From Falciphora oryzae (Eukaryota; Ascomycota; Sordariomycetes; Magnaporthales; Magnaporthaceae), in contig JNVV01000014.1 of NCBI GenBank assembly GCA_000733355.1, positions 434,001 through 498,000 on the forward strand: 64,000 nt of DNA, in the 5' to 3' direction. A model generated the notes under the pieces. The model ran no database searches. It was given only the letters and a program-made list of their open reading frames with translations, and was not told where the DNA came from. Below, in pieces: positions 1-10,963 of this stretch; position 1 is the stretch's first letter, and each line of letters begins with the position of its first letter. A program made the position numbers and the translations under genes.

Positions 1-1018
1 CCTGTCTCGTCGCACTAGACAGGTGGCATTGAGGGTGAGTAGGCGGCATGGTTATCCAAGTTGGAGGAAGTAGTCTGATATGCGGGGACGCACTTTGACA
101 TGGCGTTTCTTGCACGCCTGACAGCCGTTCTTGGACTTGGTATGGTATTTCCTCTTTGGCTTGGACATGTCGGCGCTGTCGGGCTCAGGGAACGTCCAGC
201 GACAAATCAGAAAGGTCGATGTTCAGGGTGTTCGAGATCGGATCGCAAGTCTCGACGGTCGATCTTGGCCGCTCACCTATGACGGCACGGAAAACACGTG
301 CTCTTCTTCTCTGGCAGTCAACAGCGGCGAACCAACGGCTTGGAATGGGAACGCCAAGCGACGGCTGATGGGCCATCGCGGCACCTCCCGGCCTTGCATG
401 CTGAGGGCGCCGCTTCCCCGCGCGCCCAGCAAAAAAGCGAGCGCGTCCGAGATCACGTGAACCCGCGCTCCAGGTCTGCGGGCGGGGAATCACAGAACAC
501 AGCTAATCTGGCGCCCCGACTTCCACCCTCAACAGCGCAACCTCGTCCTCTCATGGAATTGTCATGGCTCCCAGCGACTGGCAACAGAACACTCTCCTCT
601 CCCGCGACACGACTCCGCCGCTACATACTCGCTAACCTATGAGGAGGCACACACTCGCCGGAAGTGGAAAGGCGTCTCATTAACATGGCGGCCTTGGTGG
701 GGTCTTCCTTCCCATCTATAAGCTTCGCCTCGCCCTGACATGCCATTGTGGGAAGCGAGAGGAGATCTCCCGAATCCTTCGGTGCGAGTCTGGCCCCGCG
801 CCATGGCACACGCGCCAAGGATGCAATACATAATGCCACCTTCTTTCCGCCCCGGCCGTTACCCGCGCGGGCTGGGCGCTTGTCTTTGCTCTCCTACCTC
901 TATCTCCCGTCTCTTGCCGCCCCGTGACGGCTGTTGACGGTGCTCGTCACAGGAGACAGGATACCAGAGCGCGCCGGGAAGGATTATCGCCGAGGGCCGC
1001 CAAGGAGAAAGGGGCACA
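1..1018. other. Left-edge intergenic sequence
   Basis: I see no supportable gene here. The open frames are short and overlap on all frames, as expected for GC-rich DNA. The last part, roughly 850-1018, is C/T-rich and is probably the promoter and leader of the broken gene that follows. Confidence 0.5.
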
Positions 1019-2050
1019 ATGGCGGACTACCATTACGGCCAGCAAGGGGCGGCGCCACGGCCAACCGGCAGTCCGATGGTCCCATACGGGGGTATCCAGG
1101 CCATGTCCAGCAACGGCCTGCACCCGGTTGAGCAGACGGAGAAGCTCCCCAACGCCGCCGGGGTCAACGCCTTGCCATACACACGCGCAGAAGCACACAG
1201 CCAGGCACAATTCGGAACGCTGCCGCCCCATCTGCCACAGCAGCAGCAGCACACTCATCGACCCCAGAGTTCCCCAAACCCGTGCCCGAAAATACCTACA
1301 TGGCATATGCTTCGTCCTCACAGCCCCCGTCTGCGTCGTTCTCCCAGTCCTCACCGGGCCCCGAGAAGAGGATCCTGGCTCTGAGGAGGACAACTTCCTT
1401 TCTGACGCTCAGCAACATCTTCCTCGTCACCGCTTCCATCTCGTCGGTGTTCTCCCGAGCCAGCTGAACAAGAACCAGAATCTGAGTGGAGACTGCGCCG
1501 AAAGCTCGGCACATCCAGCGGCGGCGGGTCGCCTACATCGTAAGCATCATCCTTCGTACCCCCTTGTCCCCCTCTTCACACAGCCACTGACGATCCATTC
1601 CCAGGCTCAACGTACCAGCGCCCACATACCCAAGCGCTGGTGGCAGCAACCCGCGCATCTGCTTCGACAGCAACACGCCCCCGCGCGCGGAGGCGCAGTT
1701 TGGCACGCCCGCCGTCGACTGCCCGCGGCGCGACAACGCGACCGCCCCGGTATACGGTCCCGGGCACAAGCCTGACCTTTGAGCGCGTCTGCGGCGTCGA
1801 CCTGACGGCCAGCGACGTGGGCAGCTTCCCAACCACCTCCATGCCCGACTGCCTCGCCCTCTGCGCCCAGCTCACCTCTACCCCAGCAGCACCATGGGCC
1901 GCCGCCTCGGCGTCAGCTGGGTCTTCGGCAGCGGTCTCCAAGGCCAGGGGTCAAGCTACTGCTACCCCAAGCATAACATCAGCATGCCCAGGAGCCAACG
2001 ACATGATACCGAAAGCGCGTGCCTCGTTGCCCGATGGCTTGCCTTTCCAT
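1019..2050 (+). pseudogene. Decayed single-pass membrane protein gene with Cys-rich ectodomain
   Basis: The locus reads as one fungal membrane-protein gene, but the frame changes at least five times (near 1275, 1435, 1745, 1870 and 1995). The start MADYHYGQQG at 1019 opens a Pro/Gln-rich cytosolic tail. A second frame from about 1282 gives PENTYMAYASSSQPP and then KRILALRRTTSFLTLSNIF, the juxtamembrane and membrane segment. A third frame gives VGVLPSQLNKNQNLS. A plausible intron lies at 1540-1604 (GTAAGC...CCCAG with a CTGAC branch site). Downstream, FERVCGVDLT, MPDCLALCAQL and GVSWVFGSG, with spaced cysteines, look like the extracellular PAN/WSC-like region of fungal type II membrane proteins. 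Other genes in the window read cleanly, so gene decay is likelier than local sequencing error, but indel errors are not excluded. The 3' limit is approximate. Confidence 0.6.
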
Positions 2051-4332
2051 TTAACTATATGCTTGGGGCACCCTACGCGCCCCCCTTTTTTTCCTCCCAG
2101 TTTTATCAAGCCTCTATCATCATCAAGCAGGATCCCGCCATCTGAGCAGATTATTTAATTTTAACTCTTCCCTCTTGCCGCCCAGATCCATAGACTCAAA
2201 CTGAACCTTTTCGCAAATCTATTCCCGCCTGCCCGCATGTGCCATAGCATAGCCTGTCCCAGCAGCGTTCAGCCCGCAGCCACTGACTGTGAGCCGCCGC
2301 CTTGTTCCCCTGATCCACAAGGTCAATGGATCCGCTCTATGAGCCACCTGACAAGTCCGCGAGCAAGGAAGTTTCCATGTCTACCATCTGCGTGCTGCCT
2401 CGGGACTCGCACCAGGCGCCGAGAACATTCGCTGCAGTCTGGAACGTCTCACGATTTGGGTGCTCACCCTATTCCAGCACAGCCCCGTCCAGCCGTATCA
2501 ACATCTTATGCCTCAGCACGAGATGTCTCCTCGTTTCCCGGACACCGTACCTGAATCTGTTCTCCACAGCTCGGTGTGGTCGTATAGAGGAGACAAGAGT
2601 CTCCATTCATCACACTTTTGGCCCCCTTTTTACTTTACCCCTTTTTGATCCTCAGGGGTGGGTCCCCGACACAAAGTGAGCAGTCACGAAACTCTCTCTT
2701 TCCCTTTTAACGTTTCACCAAAAACCGCCGCATGATGAAGAGAAAGCATCGATAATTTTATTTAGGCTCCCAGTGTCCCGCTGATTCTATCGGCTAAATA
2801 AGACAAAATTCTGCTTATGGGGCAAAACTCGAACAAAACCAGACGTCCAAGGTTTGAGGAGAGATCGAAGTCTGGGCTTCTTGTGTCCAAGGTTCGCCGT
2901 TGTTTCCGTTCTTCTCCTGGGGTAGACACTACGCCAAGTTTAATGGAAAGAGGCCCCAGGCTGAAGGCTGACGCCCGGAGGCTTGGCTCCCGGAGGCCCT
3001 GGAACTTTACAACATGAGTCAAAAAGAATTGGAGAAAAATGAGATACAAAAAGGTCGGAGGAGCGCCCCAAGGACATCCTCTTTCGTCGGGGTTCACACG
3101 GTCTTCATTGGGCATGCCCCCGGAAACGTGAGTTGGACGCGAATGGTTTCTCCATTCATAAAGGACATCTCTGCATGTTCCTTGTTGGCAGGTTGGAGGG
3201 GTGATCACTGCGGCGAGTGAGCGCTTGCAACTCCCCCCTGAGCTCCGGATGCATGTCGGCCGGAAAGAGGTTCGGGGCCCGATTTGGTAGGTGGCTCGGG
3301 AAGGTTATCCCCTTCGGGAGCATGCGCGCCTGCCTATGGGCTAGTTGAACTGCACAGATGCTAACTATGGGGACCACCAAAGAAGCAGTTAGGCAGGCAC
3401 TACCAGGCCAGGGGTAGAGAGGGCTATTCAGAGCATTCAGGGGGAGATAAGGTCACTGTCATCAAAAAACGGTGATGAGTGCCTAGCATCGCATCCCTAA
3501 AGCCAGGTTGCCATCCATGGTATGACTGATGAGGGACTTGCGTCTTGCCTGGCATGTACTGAGTTCAACTTCTTGGCTGTGCGTGCTGGAAAGGCTGGTC
3601 CCCCGAGGGAGTGTTCGAGAGATAATGATGTGTGATCATGATGTGTTGTTTATTACTCTAGTCCAAGGGGAGAATGAGGATCGAAGCATCTCCCTAGTTG
3701 AGATGTTGTCAATTCCTGCGGCTGCTTATCTTGGACCAGGCGTAACTAGGATGTAATTAGAAATTCTCGCGGGTCGATATTTTTGGCACAAACGACGGTC
3801 TATCCATCAAAGTGGTACCTAGCATGGAAGCCTGCCATCTCTGACAGCCACCTCGATGCCTGCCAAGTCGAGGAGCCCCCAACAGCCCTAGCAGCGCCCC
3901 CATCGCGCCCCAGAGAGGTGCAGAACGCTGCTCTCTGCAGACCTCTGGCGCCGGGCCAAAGATCAGAAGAGCATTGGGAGATATCACAGGCCGAGGACGC
4001 TGGACGAGAGCGTGGGAAGTACTGCCCTTAAGTGTGAGGCTGAGGATAAAGGAAGTCATGCAGTGCTCTATGGAGGTGATAGGTTTATGCCTCTGGATCT
4101 GCCCCGTGGCAAGCAACGATACCAGTTGGTCAGGGCTACGTTGGAAATAGCTTGAGCATGGGATAGAAAGCCTCAAGTTTCCTAACGCGCACATTGGCTT
4201 CAATTTCCTCTCATTGTATTGTAGCATTGTCTTGTACCTAAGCTCTCCAGAACTCAAAAGTGGCCTGGAGTCAGAGTCTCATCTGTGCAGATATGTTGGT
4301 CTTATCAATCAGAAAATCTCATGCCGCCTCGC
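2051..4332. other. Intergenic, no gene seen
   Basis: This stretch of about 2.3 kb has no open frame with family-like features and no clear splice pattern. It includes the 3' end of the broken gene and the downstream side of the RTA1-like gene. I recognise no repeat or RNA gene. Confidence 0.5.
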
Positions 4333-5675
4333 TCAGTTGCCGCGGGCGCCGAGGCCCTCCTCCTCTGTGGAACCACCGCTGCTTCGGCCAACTCCCTTCT
4401 TGAACTCGTACCCGTTGCTCTCCCAGAACGGCCGATTGCCTCCATCGCTGCCGCGCGGCGTCCGGCCTAGGAGTCCTGTGAGGTTGAAGGGGTCGCACAG
4501 TGTGACGATGAACGGCCGCTTGTCGTTCCAGCCAGGGCCCTCGAGCTCCGTCTCGCCGTCCTGCGCCAGGTACGTCGTCTTGCGCAGCGGCAGCCAGTGA
4601 CGCGGGTGCAGCACCACGAAGACCGCAACCGCGAGGAACAGGAAGGTGGCCTCAAAGACGTAGAAGTACCACTCGAAGCGCACAACCGGCGGCACCGAAG
4701 CCGGGTCCTGGCCCGCGGCGGTCGCGACGGCGAGGTTCTCAAAGGCAAAGTGCTCGACGGTGCGGTAGACGGTGCGGGCCGTGACGAGCAGCATGGACAG
4801 GTAGACGCCGAGCAGGGGCATGTTGATGCTCGGGGTGCGGATGCCGCGGCGGAAGCAGCGCCACTGGAAGACGGCGCCGAGTCCGACCAGGAGGAGCGCA
4901 AAGGAGAGCTGCAGGATGAGCGAGGCCTTCATCATGGCGTTGCCCGTCCGGGCGCGGGCCTCGGCGTCCGCGGGCGCCCTGCTCTGGATGAGGGTGCCGA
5001 CGACGCTCTGCATGACGCCCAGGGCGTTGAGGATCTCGACGATGAAGGAGAGCATGAGGAAGCTGGATAGGACGCGTCCCGGGTGGATCGGGGAGAGGTA
5101 GGGCACGTAGTAGAGGATGCGGCCCAGTATGTGGGCGTTGGCGAGCTCGAGGAGGGGACTTTGATGTAGAGGCGTGGTTAGGATAAGGCTCCACGAGCTT
5201 AGGCCCTGAAGGAACGGCTGGGTCGAGAATCAAAGGAGAGGCACTGACGCTGTCGCGTAGAGGATGAACTGGGTCGCGATGAAGGCATTTGCGTGGGTGT
5301 AGTTGAAAGAACTGAAGATCCTGACGGCAAAGCCAGCGGTAAAAGCCAAGGCCGTAAATGGTAGCAGGCCAGAGGTCGTCCAACTCTTATACTTCCTGTC
5401 TCATGCGGGTGGTTAGACATGATGGATATCAGGAGGATCAACGCCAGCAACGCCAAGGGTGAAGGAGCCATGGAAGGCCGGCGGGACATACCAGGTCAAG
5501 TAAAGATGGCCCAGTGTCAGGAGCGCGTACGCCGCCGTGAAGACGGCCGCAGCAGCAGTGCTGGGAATGTAGAAGAACAAGCTTCCCGAGACTGACAGCA
5601 TCGGGCGTCAGCGTGGGAGGGGGCATGTTTGGCACGGGACGAACTCGGGAGCATACCTTGGTTGCCGTCCGACAT
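4333..5675 (-). CDS. RTA1-family (lipid-translocating exporter-like) membrane protein
   Basis: Four exons on the minus strand: 5675-5657, 5591-5492, 5395-5249 and 5158-4333, giving 363 residues. All splice sites are GT-AG and the frame is kept. The start MSDGNQ is followed by a first helix (LFFYIPSTAAAAVFTAAY), the usual N-terminal helix of RTA1 proteins. About seven hydrophobic segments follow, with a charged C-terminal tail rich in Gly, Ser and Glu. Typical motifs include AFIATQFILYATA, LLELANAHILGRILYYVP and the EWYFYVFEATFLFLAVAVF stretch. The family (PF04479, yeast RTA1/RSB1 relatives) is tied to sphingoid-base export and resistance to membrane-active compounds; the substrate here is unknown. 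It stands alone between a decayed gene and a secreted-protein gene. Family assignment is firm, function only by family. Confidence 0.88.
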
Positions 5676-6613
5676 TGCAAAAGTCCAAAAAGCACAGCTT
5701 TGGCCGGGAGGTCAAGTTATGGCGGGAATCCGTACGTCGGCTGGATGGATGCGAGTTGCGATCGCTGAACGTGGCCGTTTAGCTCGATGGGTTGGGGTCT
5801 GGTCTCCAAAACATTTTTGCGTCAAAGGAGGGCGGGAAGGCACCGCCTTTATGGAGAAAGGTCTTGAGATGCATGGCAGATGAGCCATGAGGAGAATGCC
5901 TAGATCGGAAGTCCAATTCTATTTCGTTAGGCGACCTGGTTGGTATGCTCTGCCTCGTTTGGCTGACAAGGAGGGCGGCGTCGATGCCAAGCTGACCCGA
6001 CTTTCGTATACGGGATACGCGTATTTCGTAATATGCGCGCGAGCAACACAGCCACACGTGATGTTGTCTGCGGGAGCCACAGCTGTGGATCAAGCTGACG
6101 ACGACGTGACTCGTAAGCACGCATCCAATCGCTCCCGTCCCATTGAAGCAACGAGAACCTCGATCGGGGTCTTATTCACGAGTCATGGCCCCTGACGGCG
6201 ACCGACCACCAGACCATGGTTGGGCGGCACCCCTGCATGCAGTATCAAGTGTTTAAATTGACGTTGTGGATGAATATTGTAGGCAGCGCTGGCATTGATT
6301 ACGCTCGGTCAACCATCGATTGTGGCTGGGAGACGCCTATGGGGTCAAACGATGCCATGCCTCTTCCTCGGACAGAGAGCTGGGAAGTGAGCGAGCTTAT
6401 CTCTGGTGTCCGCACGGAGGATGCCCATCCACGGCAATGGAGCTGTCAGCTCGCGGCCCCATAAAACAACAAAACTCCCCGTCTGCTCCAAGTCATAAAT
6501 TGGGGTTGAAGACAGGTTCGTCAGACATCCAAGAAGGTATAGAGGTAAGCACAGAACGAGCCAAGGATGAACGGCAACGAAAATAAGGATTTGGTATCAC
6601 CGTCACCCCCTGG
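5676..6613. other. Intergenic, no gene seen
   Basis: This holds the promoter side of the RTA1-like gene and the 3' flank of the secreted-protein gene at 6614-7567. The open frames are short and have no recognisable motif. Confidence 0.5.
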
Positions 6614-7567
6614 TCAGCTTCCACCATGTTGACCATTGATATAGCTGCTTCCGCCCGCCTCGGCGCCAGCCACGACGTTTGTGCGGACGACGCGGGCCGA
6701 AACGATGTCCATGTAAACGAGAGCGACGATCTCGAGCCCCATGTACGGGCTGTAGAGGTATTGCAGCTCTTGCTCGACGGGGACGCCGTCGTGCTCGATG
6801 GTCTTGTTGTGGCCGGTGAAGGTCATGTCGCGGCGGTAGTCGCCTGCCAGCTGGCGGCCCATCTCGCGCCCGCCGTTGTCGAGGTAGACGTCGTAGATGC
6901 TGCCGTTCTGCGCCAGAATACGGTTGCGGTGGTTGCGCCCGCTGTAGTCGTTGACGCTGAAGAGGATGTTGTACGCCAGGTTGTACTCGAGGCTGCGCTT
7001 TTGCACCGTGTTGCCGCTGCTGTCACCGCCGCCGCCGTTGCCATTGCCGCCGTCGATGATGCCAGTGGTGCCGTTTATAACGCCGCCAATCGTGCGCCCA
7101 AGAGTGGCCACGATGGGGTTGAGGTCGATCGAATCGAGCACGTCGCTGACCATCTGCAGCAGGTTGCCGAGGCGGGCCTCGAGCTCGACCTTTGCCGTGA
7201 CGTTCTGGATCGAGAGGCGCACGCGGTCGATGGAGGCGTCGACGCCGGCGTTGAAGTGCAGCAGCTTGAGCACCTGCGCGTCCAGGTTGACCTTGGCCGT
7301 GGTGTTGTCGACCTCGACCGAGATCTCCTGCACCGACACGGACGCGTTAAGGTATACGTCGGGTTCCGTCGGCGGCTCGACGCCCGCCGTGTCGGTGTTT
7401 TCCGTCCGGTACGTCGCCGCCTCTGGGTCGCCGTTCTGCTCCAGGTTGTAGCCGATGTAGCCGTCGCCGCCCTGGCGCGACCCCACGCTAGTCTGCGCGG
7501 CTGCCAGTCCCAGGAGGAGGGAAAGTGCTAGGGCGAGTGCCCTGCTGGAAGAAGTAGAGAGCTTCAT
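6614..7567 (-). CDS. Uncharacterised secreted protein, paralogue of 10010-10963
   Basis: A single-exon gene of 317 residues starting at ATG 7567. Residues 1-25 form a signal peptide (Leu/Ala core ending in GLAAAQ). The conserved core, about residues 70-165, is built of alternating hydrophobic positions: VEVDNTTAKVNLDAQVLKL, FNAGVDASIDRVRLSIQNV and DVLDSIDLNPIV. The same pattern appears in the gene at 10010 (VDNLRADVNLAAE, INAGVQVGIQKVNITI, TLHTLDLNPLLV). A Gly/Asn linker follows, then a dibasic KR in TVQKRSLEY that could be a Kex2 site, then a C-terminal block with MTFTGHNKTIE matching MTFTGQQKTLE in the paralogue. Several N-glycosylation sequons (NAS, NTT, NVT, NGT, NGS, NKT) fit secretion. 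I know no function for this family. The core could form an amphipathic helical or lipid-interacting surface, which is inference. It is divergently arranged with its paralogue. Confidence 0.85.
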   Translation of the reverse strand: MKLSTSSSRALALALSLLLGLAAAQTSVGSRQGGDGYIGYNLEQNGDPEAATYRTENTDTAGVEPPTEPDVYLNASVSVQEISVEVDNTTAKVNLDAQVLKLLHFNAGVDASIDRVRLSIQNVTAKVELEARLGNLLQMVSDVLDSIDLNPIVATLGRTIGGVINGTTGIIDGGNGNGGGGDSSGNTVQKRSLEYNLAYNILFSVNDYSGRNHRNRILAQNGSIYDVYLDNGGREMGRQLAGDYRRDMTFTGHNKTIEHDGVPVEQELQYLYSPYMGLEIVALVYMDIVSARVVRTNVVAGAEAGGSSYINGQHGGS

Positions 7568-9249
7568 GGTGTGCTTTGCGGTTTCTTCCCCGCGACGTGA
7601 GGGAGAAGAGACTGCAAGAGTAGAAGGGGCAGAGCGATGGAAGATGGAAAACGTAGGGCGGCGATGGGTAAAGGGGAAGAGTCCAGCAGCACCAACAGCT
7701 AGTCCGCAGCAGGGAGATGTGCCTCGATCAGACAGGTCTCAATGGCTGGTGGGAGAGGACTGCCTCTTCTGGATCCCAGAGCTGGGGACGGGCAGAACTG
7801 ACGGACGAGCAAGTCCCGGCCACGCCAAGGTGCCAGCCCGAGGATCGTGGGACGGCGACCTACGTCAACAAGATTGTGATAAAACGGTCAGTTAAGGCCA
7901 GCCAAAAAGGGGCTAATGCGGGCTTCCAAGTTCTGGTGTAGGTCCGGGCCTCCTGTCTCCGTGTCACCTCGTCTTGTTCCTTGCTTGCTTGTCTCAGTCG
8001 GCAGCCAGTCGGGGAAAAGGAGCTGCTGGGTTGGAGAGGCCCAAAGGACCGTTGAGGGGCAGGCGCACCACGCAGGCTTGGCTGGCCGGCTCCTCATTTC
8101 ATCACAGCAACGGCCATCGCAAAACCTGACCCAGATCGACCAGCAGCGGCGCGGCATGCACCATCTCCCATTGCCAGTCGCTGAGCAGAGCGCACCCACT
8201 GGCCGGTATTTGCTTCTTTATCCCGGGCCTGCATGCATGCGCGGCACTCCTAGCATGCAGTATGCTTAGGACCAAGATGATTTATGGGGCAATGCCTTCA
8301 TCTCTGCCAGACGCGAAGTGGAAAGGAGAGGTGTATTTGCGTCCGTTGTGACCAAAACATGTCCCTTCACACCATCTTGTGTGCGCATCTTGGTGGCTAG
8401 TGTGGCTAGTGGTTTAATTCCCGCGCATCTGGGATTGCAAGGAGACGGGAGAATGCGGCTGGGAGATACCTCGACCATTGAGCAAAAGGACGCCTGTGGA
8501 ATTGGCTTCTGATACTAAACAAATCTGACTCCCACCACTGCGGAACGAGCTTTCTGGACCTGGCAGGCCCCAGGGGCCTCCGTCGCGGATGCAACGCCCC
8601 GGAGCGAAGTCTCCTCGACCAGCGATCGATGATTTGATGTGAGTGGCTCGGCCGGGCTTCCAGAGCGGGTTCCAGAGCCCACCTGGCCGCTCGCCGATCT
8701 CCGACCTTCCGAGGCCCGCCCACTCGAGCCCACTTTCAGGGCAGATGCGTAGTGGAGAGCGGTGGGGAACAGCCTCCTCCTCTGCAGCAGTGGAATCGGC
8801 GGGGGAACCCGCGGAACTGGCAGACGGGGCCACGGCAAACGGGAACGAAAGAAGCGTGCGTTGATTTGCACACAACGAGACGACAGGAATGGCACCAGCA
8901 GCAAAAGAACTCGTCCAAAAACCCTATATCCCCGCTGCAGGGGAATGATGATGAGCCGCCGATCTTTTCCCACCTTCGGCTCGCGTCCGCTTCCCTCCCT
9001 GTCGCCAAATGCAACCCCGCGACGCCATCAAACGGTTCCGCACCCGCACCGCGCAAGCCTCGAGCCTCCTTAGCCTGTGTCTCCCACCCTCCCCGGCGAG
9101 CCTAGGCACATAGAAGCACAGATTAAGACGCAATCTCCTTGGAACTTGGAAGCCGTTGCATCTCCTGCATGCGGCGAAGAGTGCTAAGCCAAACGGAGGC
9201 CGGAAACGGGCGCCACGTCGCGTGCGAGCAGCTGCCCACACGCACACAC

Positions 9250-9292
<43 letters not shown>

Positions 9293-10009
9293 AACGGCCT
9301 CTCTGCAGCACCTGGTACCTGATAAGCATAACTTCCGGTTCAAAAGCCGGGGCCAGCCTTCTCTCGCCTTGTAAATTAGCGCCATTTCCGTCACATCGAC
9401 GGCACTGCGGCTGTCCGGAGACTGCTTCTATCACGTCTCGAGGCGTGCTGACGTATCCATCGTCAGATGCGCAGGGCCTGGGAGCAAGAAAAAAAGAGAA
9501 CGGCAGGGAGGGATGGGTCGGAAACGCTGTCACGGATCTTGACTTACTGTTCGAGCCCCTGACATTATCAGACATGCGCTTGTTGCTACCTTCGGCCACA
9601 TGCCCCATCCGGCAGAACCTCCCGGTCGTCTCCGTTGCCCGCGATGACGGCGGTGAGGGGAGGGGATGTTGGTCTTGCTTGCTTGCTTTCCTTTGGTCTC
9701 ATTTCGGGCGTTCTGCCCTGGTCCACCCGCGCCGGGGAAAGGGGCCTATAACCATGCGATAGTGTAACTCGTGCATGACGTCCAGACGCGGCATCGGCAA
9801 TGCGAGCGGTCCATCCTCACCGGACACATCTCTTCGCTTCCCGCCCACCGATTAGGTATTCTCTTCTTCCCCTTTGTCCTCCCTTTTTTTCCACTCAAGC
9901 CTCATGCACAAGGAGAGGCTCCTACATACACTCGTTCAGCAGACACCCACAAGTAGGGCGGCTGTTTCTTTGTCCATGCTGGAATAATATTTATCTTTGC
10001 CCACCAAAC
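7568..10009. other. 2.4-kb divergent intergenic region between the two paralogues
   Basis: This separates the start codons of the two paralogous secreted-protein genes, so both promoters lie here. Apart from a CA microsatellite and C/T-rich leader-like tracts just before 10010, I see no gene. The open frames are short and mutually overlapping. Confidence 0.6.
9237..9291. repeat. (CA)n microsatellite
   Basis: About 27 CA units with two interruptions by G (CACG). It sits in the divergent intergenic region and creates low-complexity His/Thr or Val/Cys frames that are not genes. Confidence 0.95.
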
Positions 10010-10963
10010 ATGCGCAACAACGGCCTTATCTTGCTCGTTGTGAGCTTCCTGCTACTCCTGTCCTTTGCCATTGCGCAGGACTCTACCACGTCGACGGAGT
10101 CGCCCCCGCCCACTTCCACTGGCCAGCCCACTACAAGCAGTGAGCCCACCGGCACTACTTCTGCCCCAACGAGCACCTCTACGGGTGGCGGCGGCGGTAG
10201 TGGTGGAGGTGGAGGAGGAGGTGGCGGAAGCGGCGGCGCCAACTCCAACAGGGGCCCGCCCGACGTGCACCTCAAGGTGCCCGAGCTGTCCGTGGGCCGG
10301 ATCGAGCTCGACGTGGACAACCTGCGGGCCGACGTGAACCTGGCGGCCGAGATCGCGGGCCTCGTGTCGATCAACGCGGGCGTGCAGGTCGGGATCCAAA
10401 AGGTCAACATCACCATCGCCGACGTCAACGCTGAGCTCGAGCTCGTCATCCGGCTGGGCCACCTGGTCGAGGTCGTCAACCGCACGCTGCACACGCTGGA
10501 CCTGAACCCGCTGCTCGTCAACGTGCTCAACGAGGTCGGCGACCTGATCGACGCCGTCGTCGGCGCCGTCGACGGCCTGCTGGGCTCCATCCTGCAGGGC
10601 GACACCAAGCTCAGCTTCATCATCGACAACCTCGGCCACATCATCCAGGAGACCGTCGGCGCCGCGGGAGAGACGGTCAGCACCATCGTGGGCAGCTATA
10701 CCCAGAACATGACCTTTACGGGCCAACAGAAGACGCTCGAGAACGGGTTGGTGCAGAAGACGTACGAGTACAAGGAGCTCGGGTCGCTCGTCAACGTTAT
10801 CACGAATGCCCTGGGCCAGGTTGTGCAGGCCGCTGTGGTTAGGGGCGGAGGCGGAGGGAACGGAGGGGGTGGAGGTGGAGGTGGTGGTAGCGGCGGCGGC
10901 GGCGGCGGTAGCACCGTAACGACCGCCACAACGCAGCAGCCGGCGCCAACGCCAACATCATAG
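10010..10963 (+). CDS. Uncharacterised secreted protein with Gly-rich linkers, paralogue of 6614-7567
   Basis: A single-exon gene of 317 residues. I chose ATG 10010 over an upstream in-frame start because a signal peptide begins there (MRNNGLILLVVSFLLLLSFA, then IAQ). Residues 24-55 are Ser/Thr/Pro-rich and mucin-like, followed by a Gly-Ser linker (about 57-77). The conserved core (about 80-180) carries VDNLRADVNLAAEIAGL, INAGVQVGIQKVNITI, NAELELVIRLGHLVEVVNRT and TLDLNPLLV. It aligns over its whole length with the gene on the opposite side of the intergenic region. The C-terminal module has MTFTGQQKTLE, and a second Gly-rich linker and Thr/Pro tail close the protein. Sequons NIT, NRT and NMT are present. 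Function is unknown. The linkers suggest a flexible extracellular or wall-associated protein (inference). Confidence 0.85.
   Translation: MRNNGLILLVVSFLLLLSFAIAQDSTTSTESPPPTSTGQPTTSSEPTGTTSAPTSTSTGGGGGSGGGGGGGGGSGGANSNRGPPDVHLKVPELSVGRIELDVDNLRADVNLAAEIAGLVSINAGVQVGIQKVNITIADVNAELELVIRLGHLVEVVNRTLHTLDLNPLLVNVLNEVGDLIDAVVGAVDGLLGSILQGDTKLSFIIDNLGHIIQETVGAAGETVSTIVGSYTQNMTFTGQQKTLENGLVQKTYEYKELGSLVNVITNALGQVVQAAVVRGGGGGNGGGGGGGGGSGGGGGGSTVTTATTQQPAPTPTS

Noticed and set aside
6626..7531. 301-codon plus-strand frame opposite the secreted-protein gene
   Set aside because: Val/Asp/Ala-rich mirror of the minus-strand coding sequence, which has a signal peptide and a paralogue.
9330..9350. CCGGTTCAAAAGCCGG, resembling a tRNA T arm
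   Set aside because: Stem is only 4 bp with an 8-nt loop and there is no D arm or anticodon arm upstream.
9139..9762. Frame containing a His-Thr repeat
   Set aside because: The repeat is simply the translated CA microsatellite; nothing around it looks coding.
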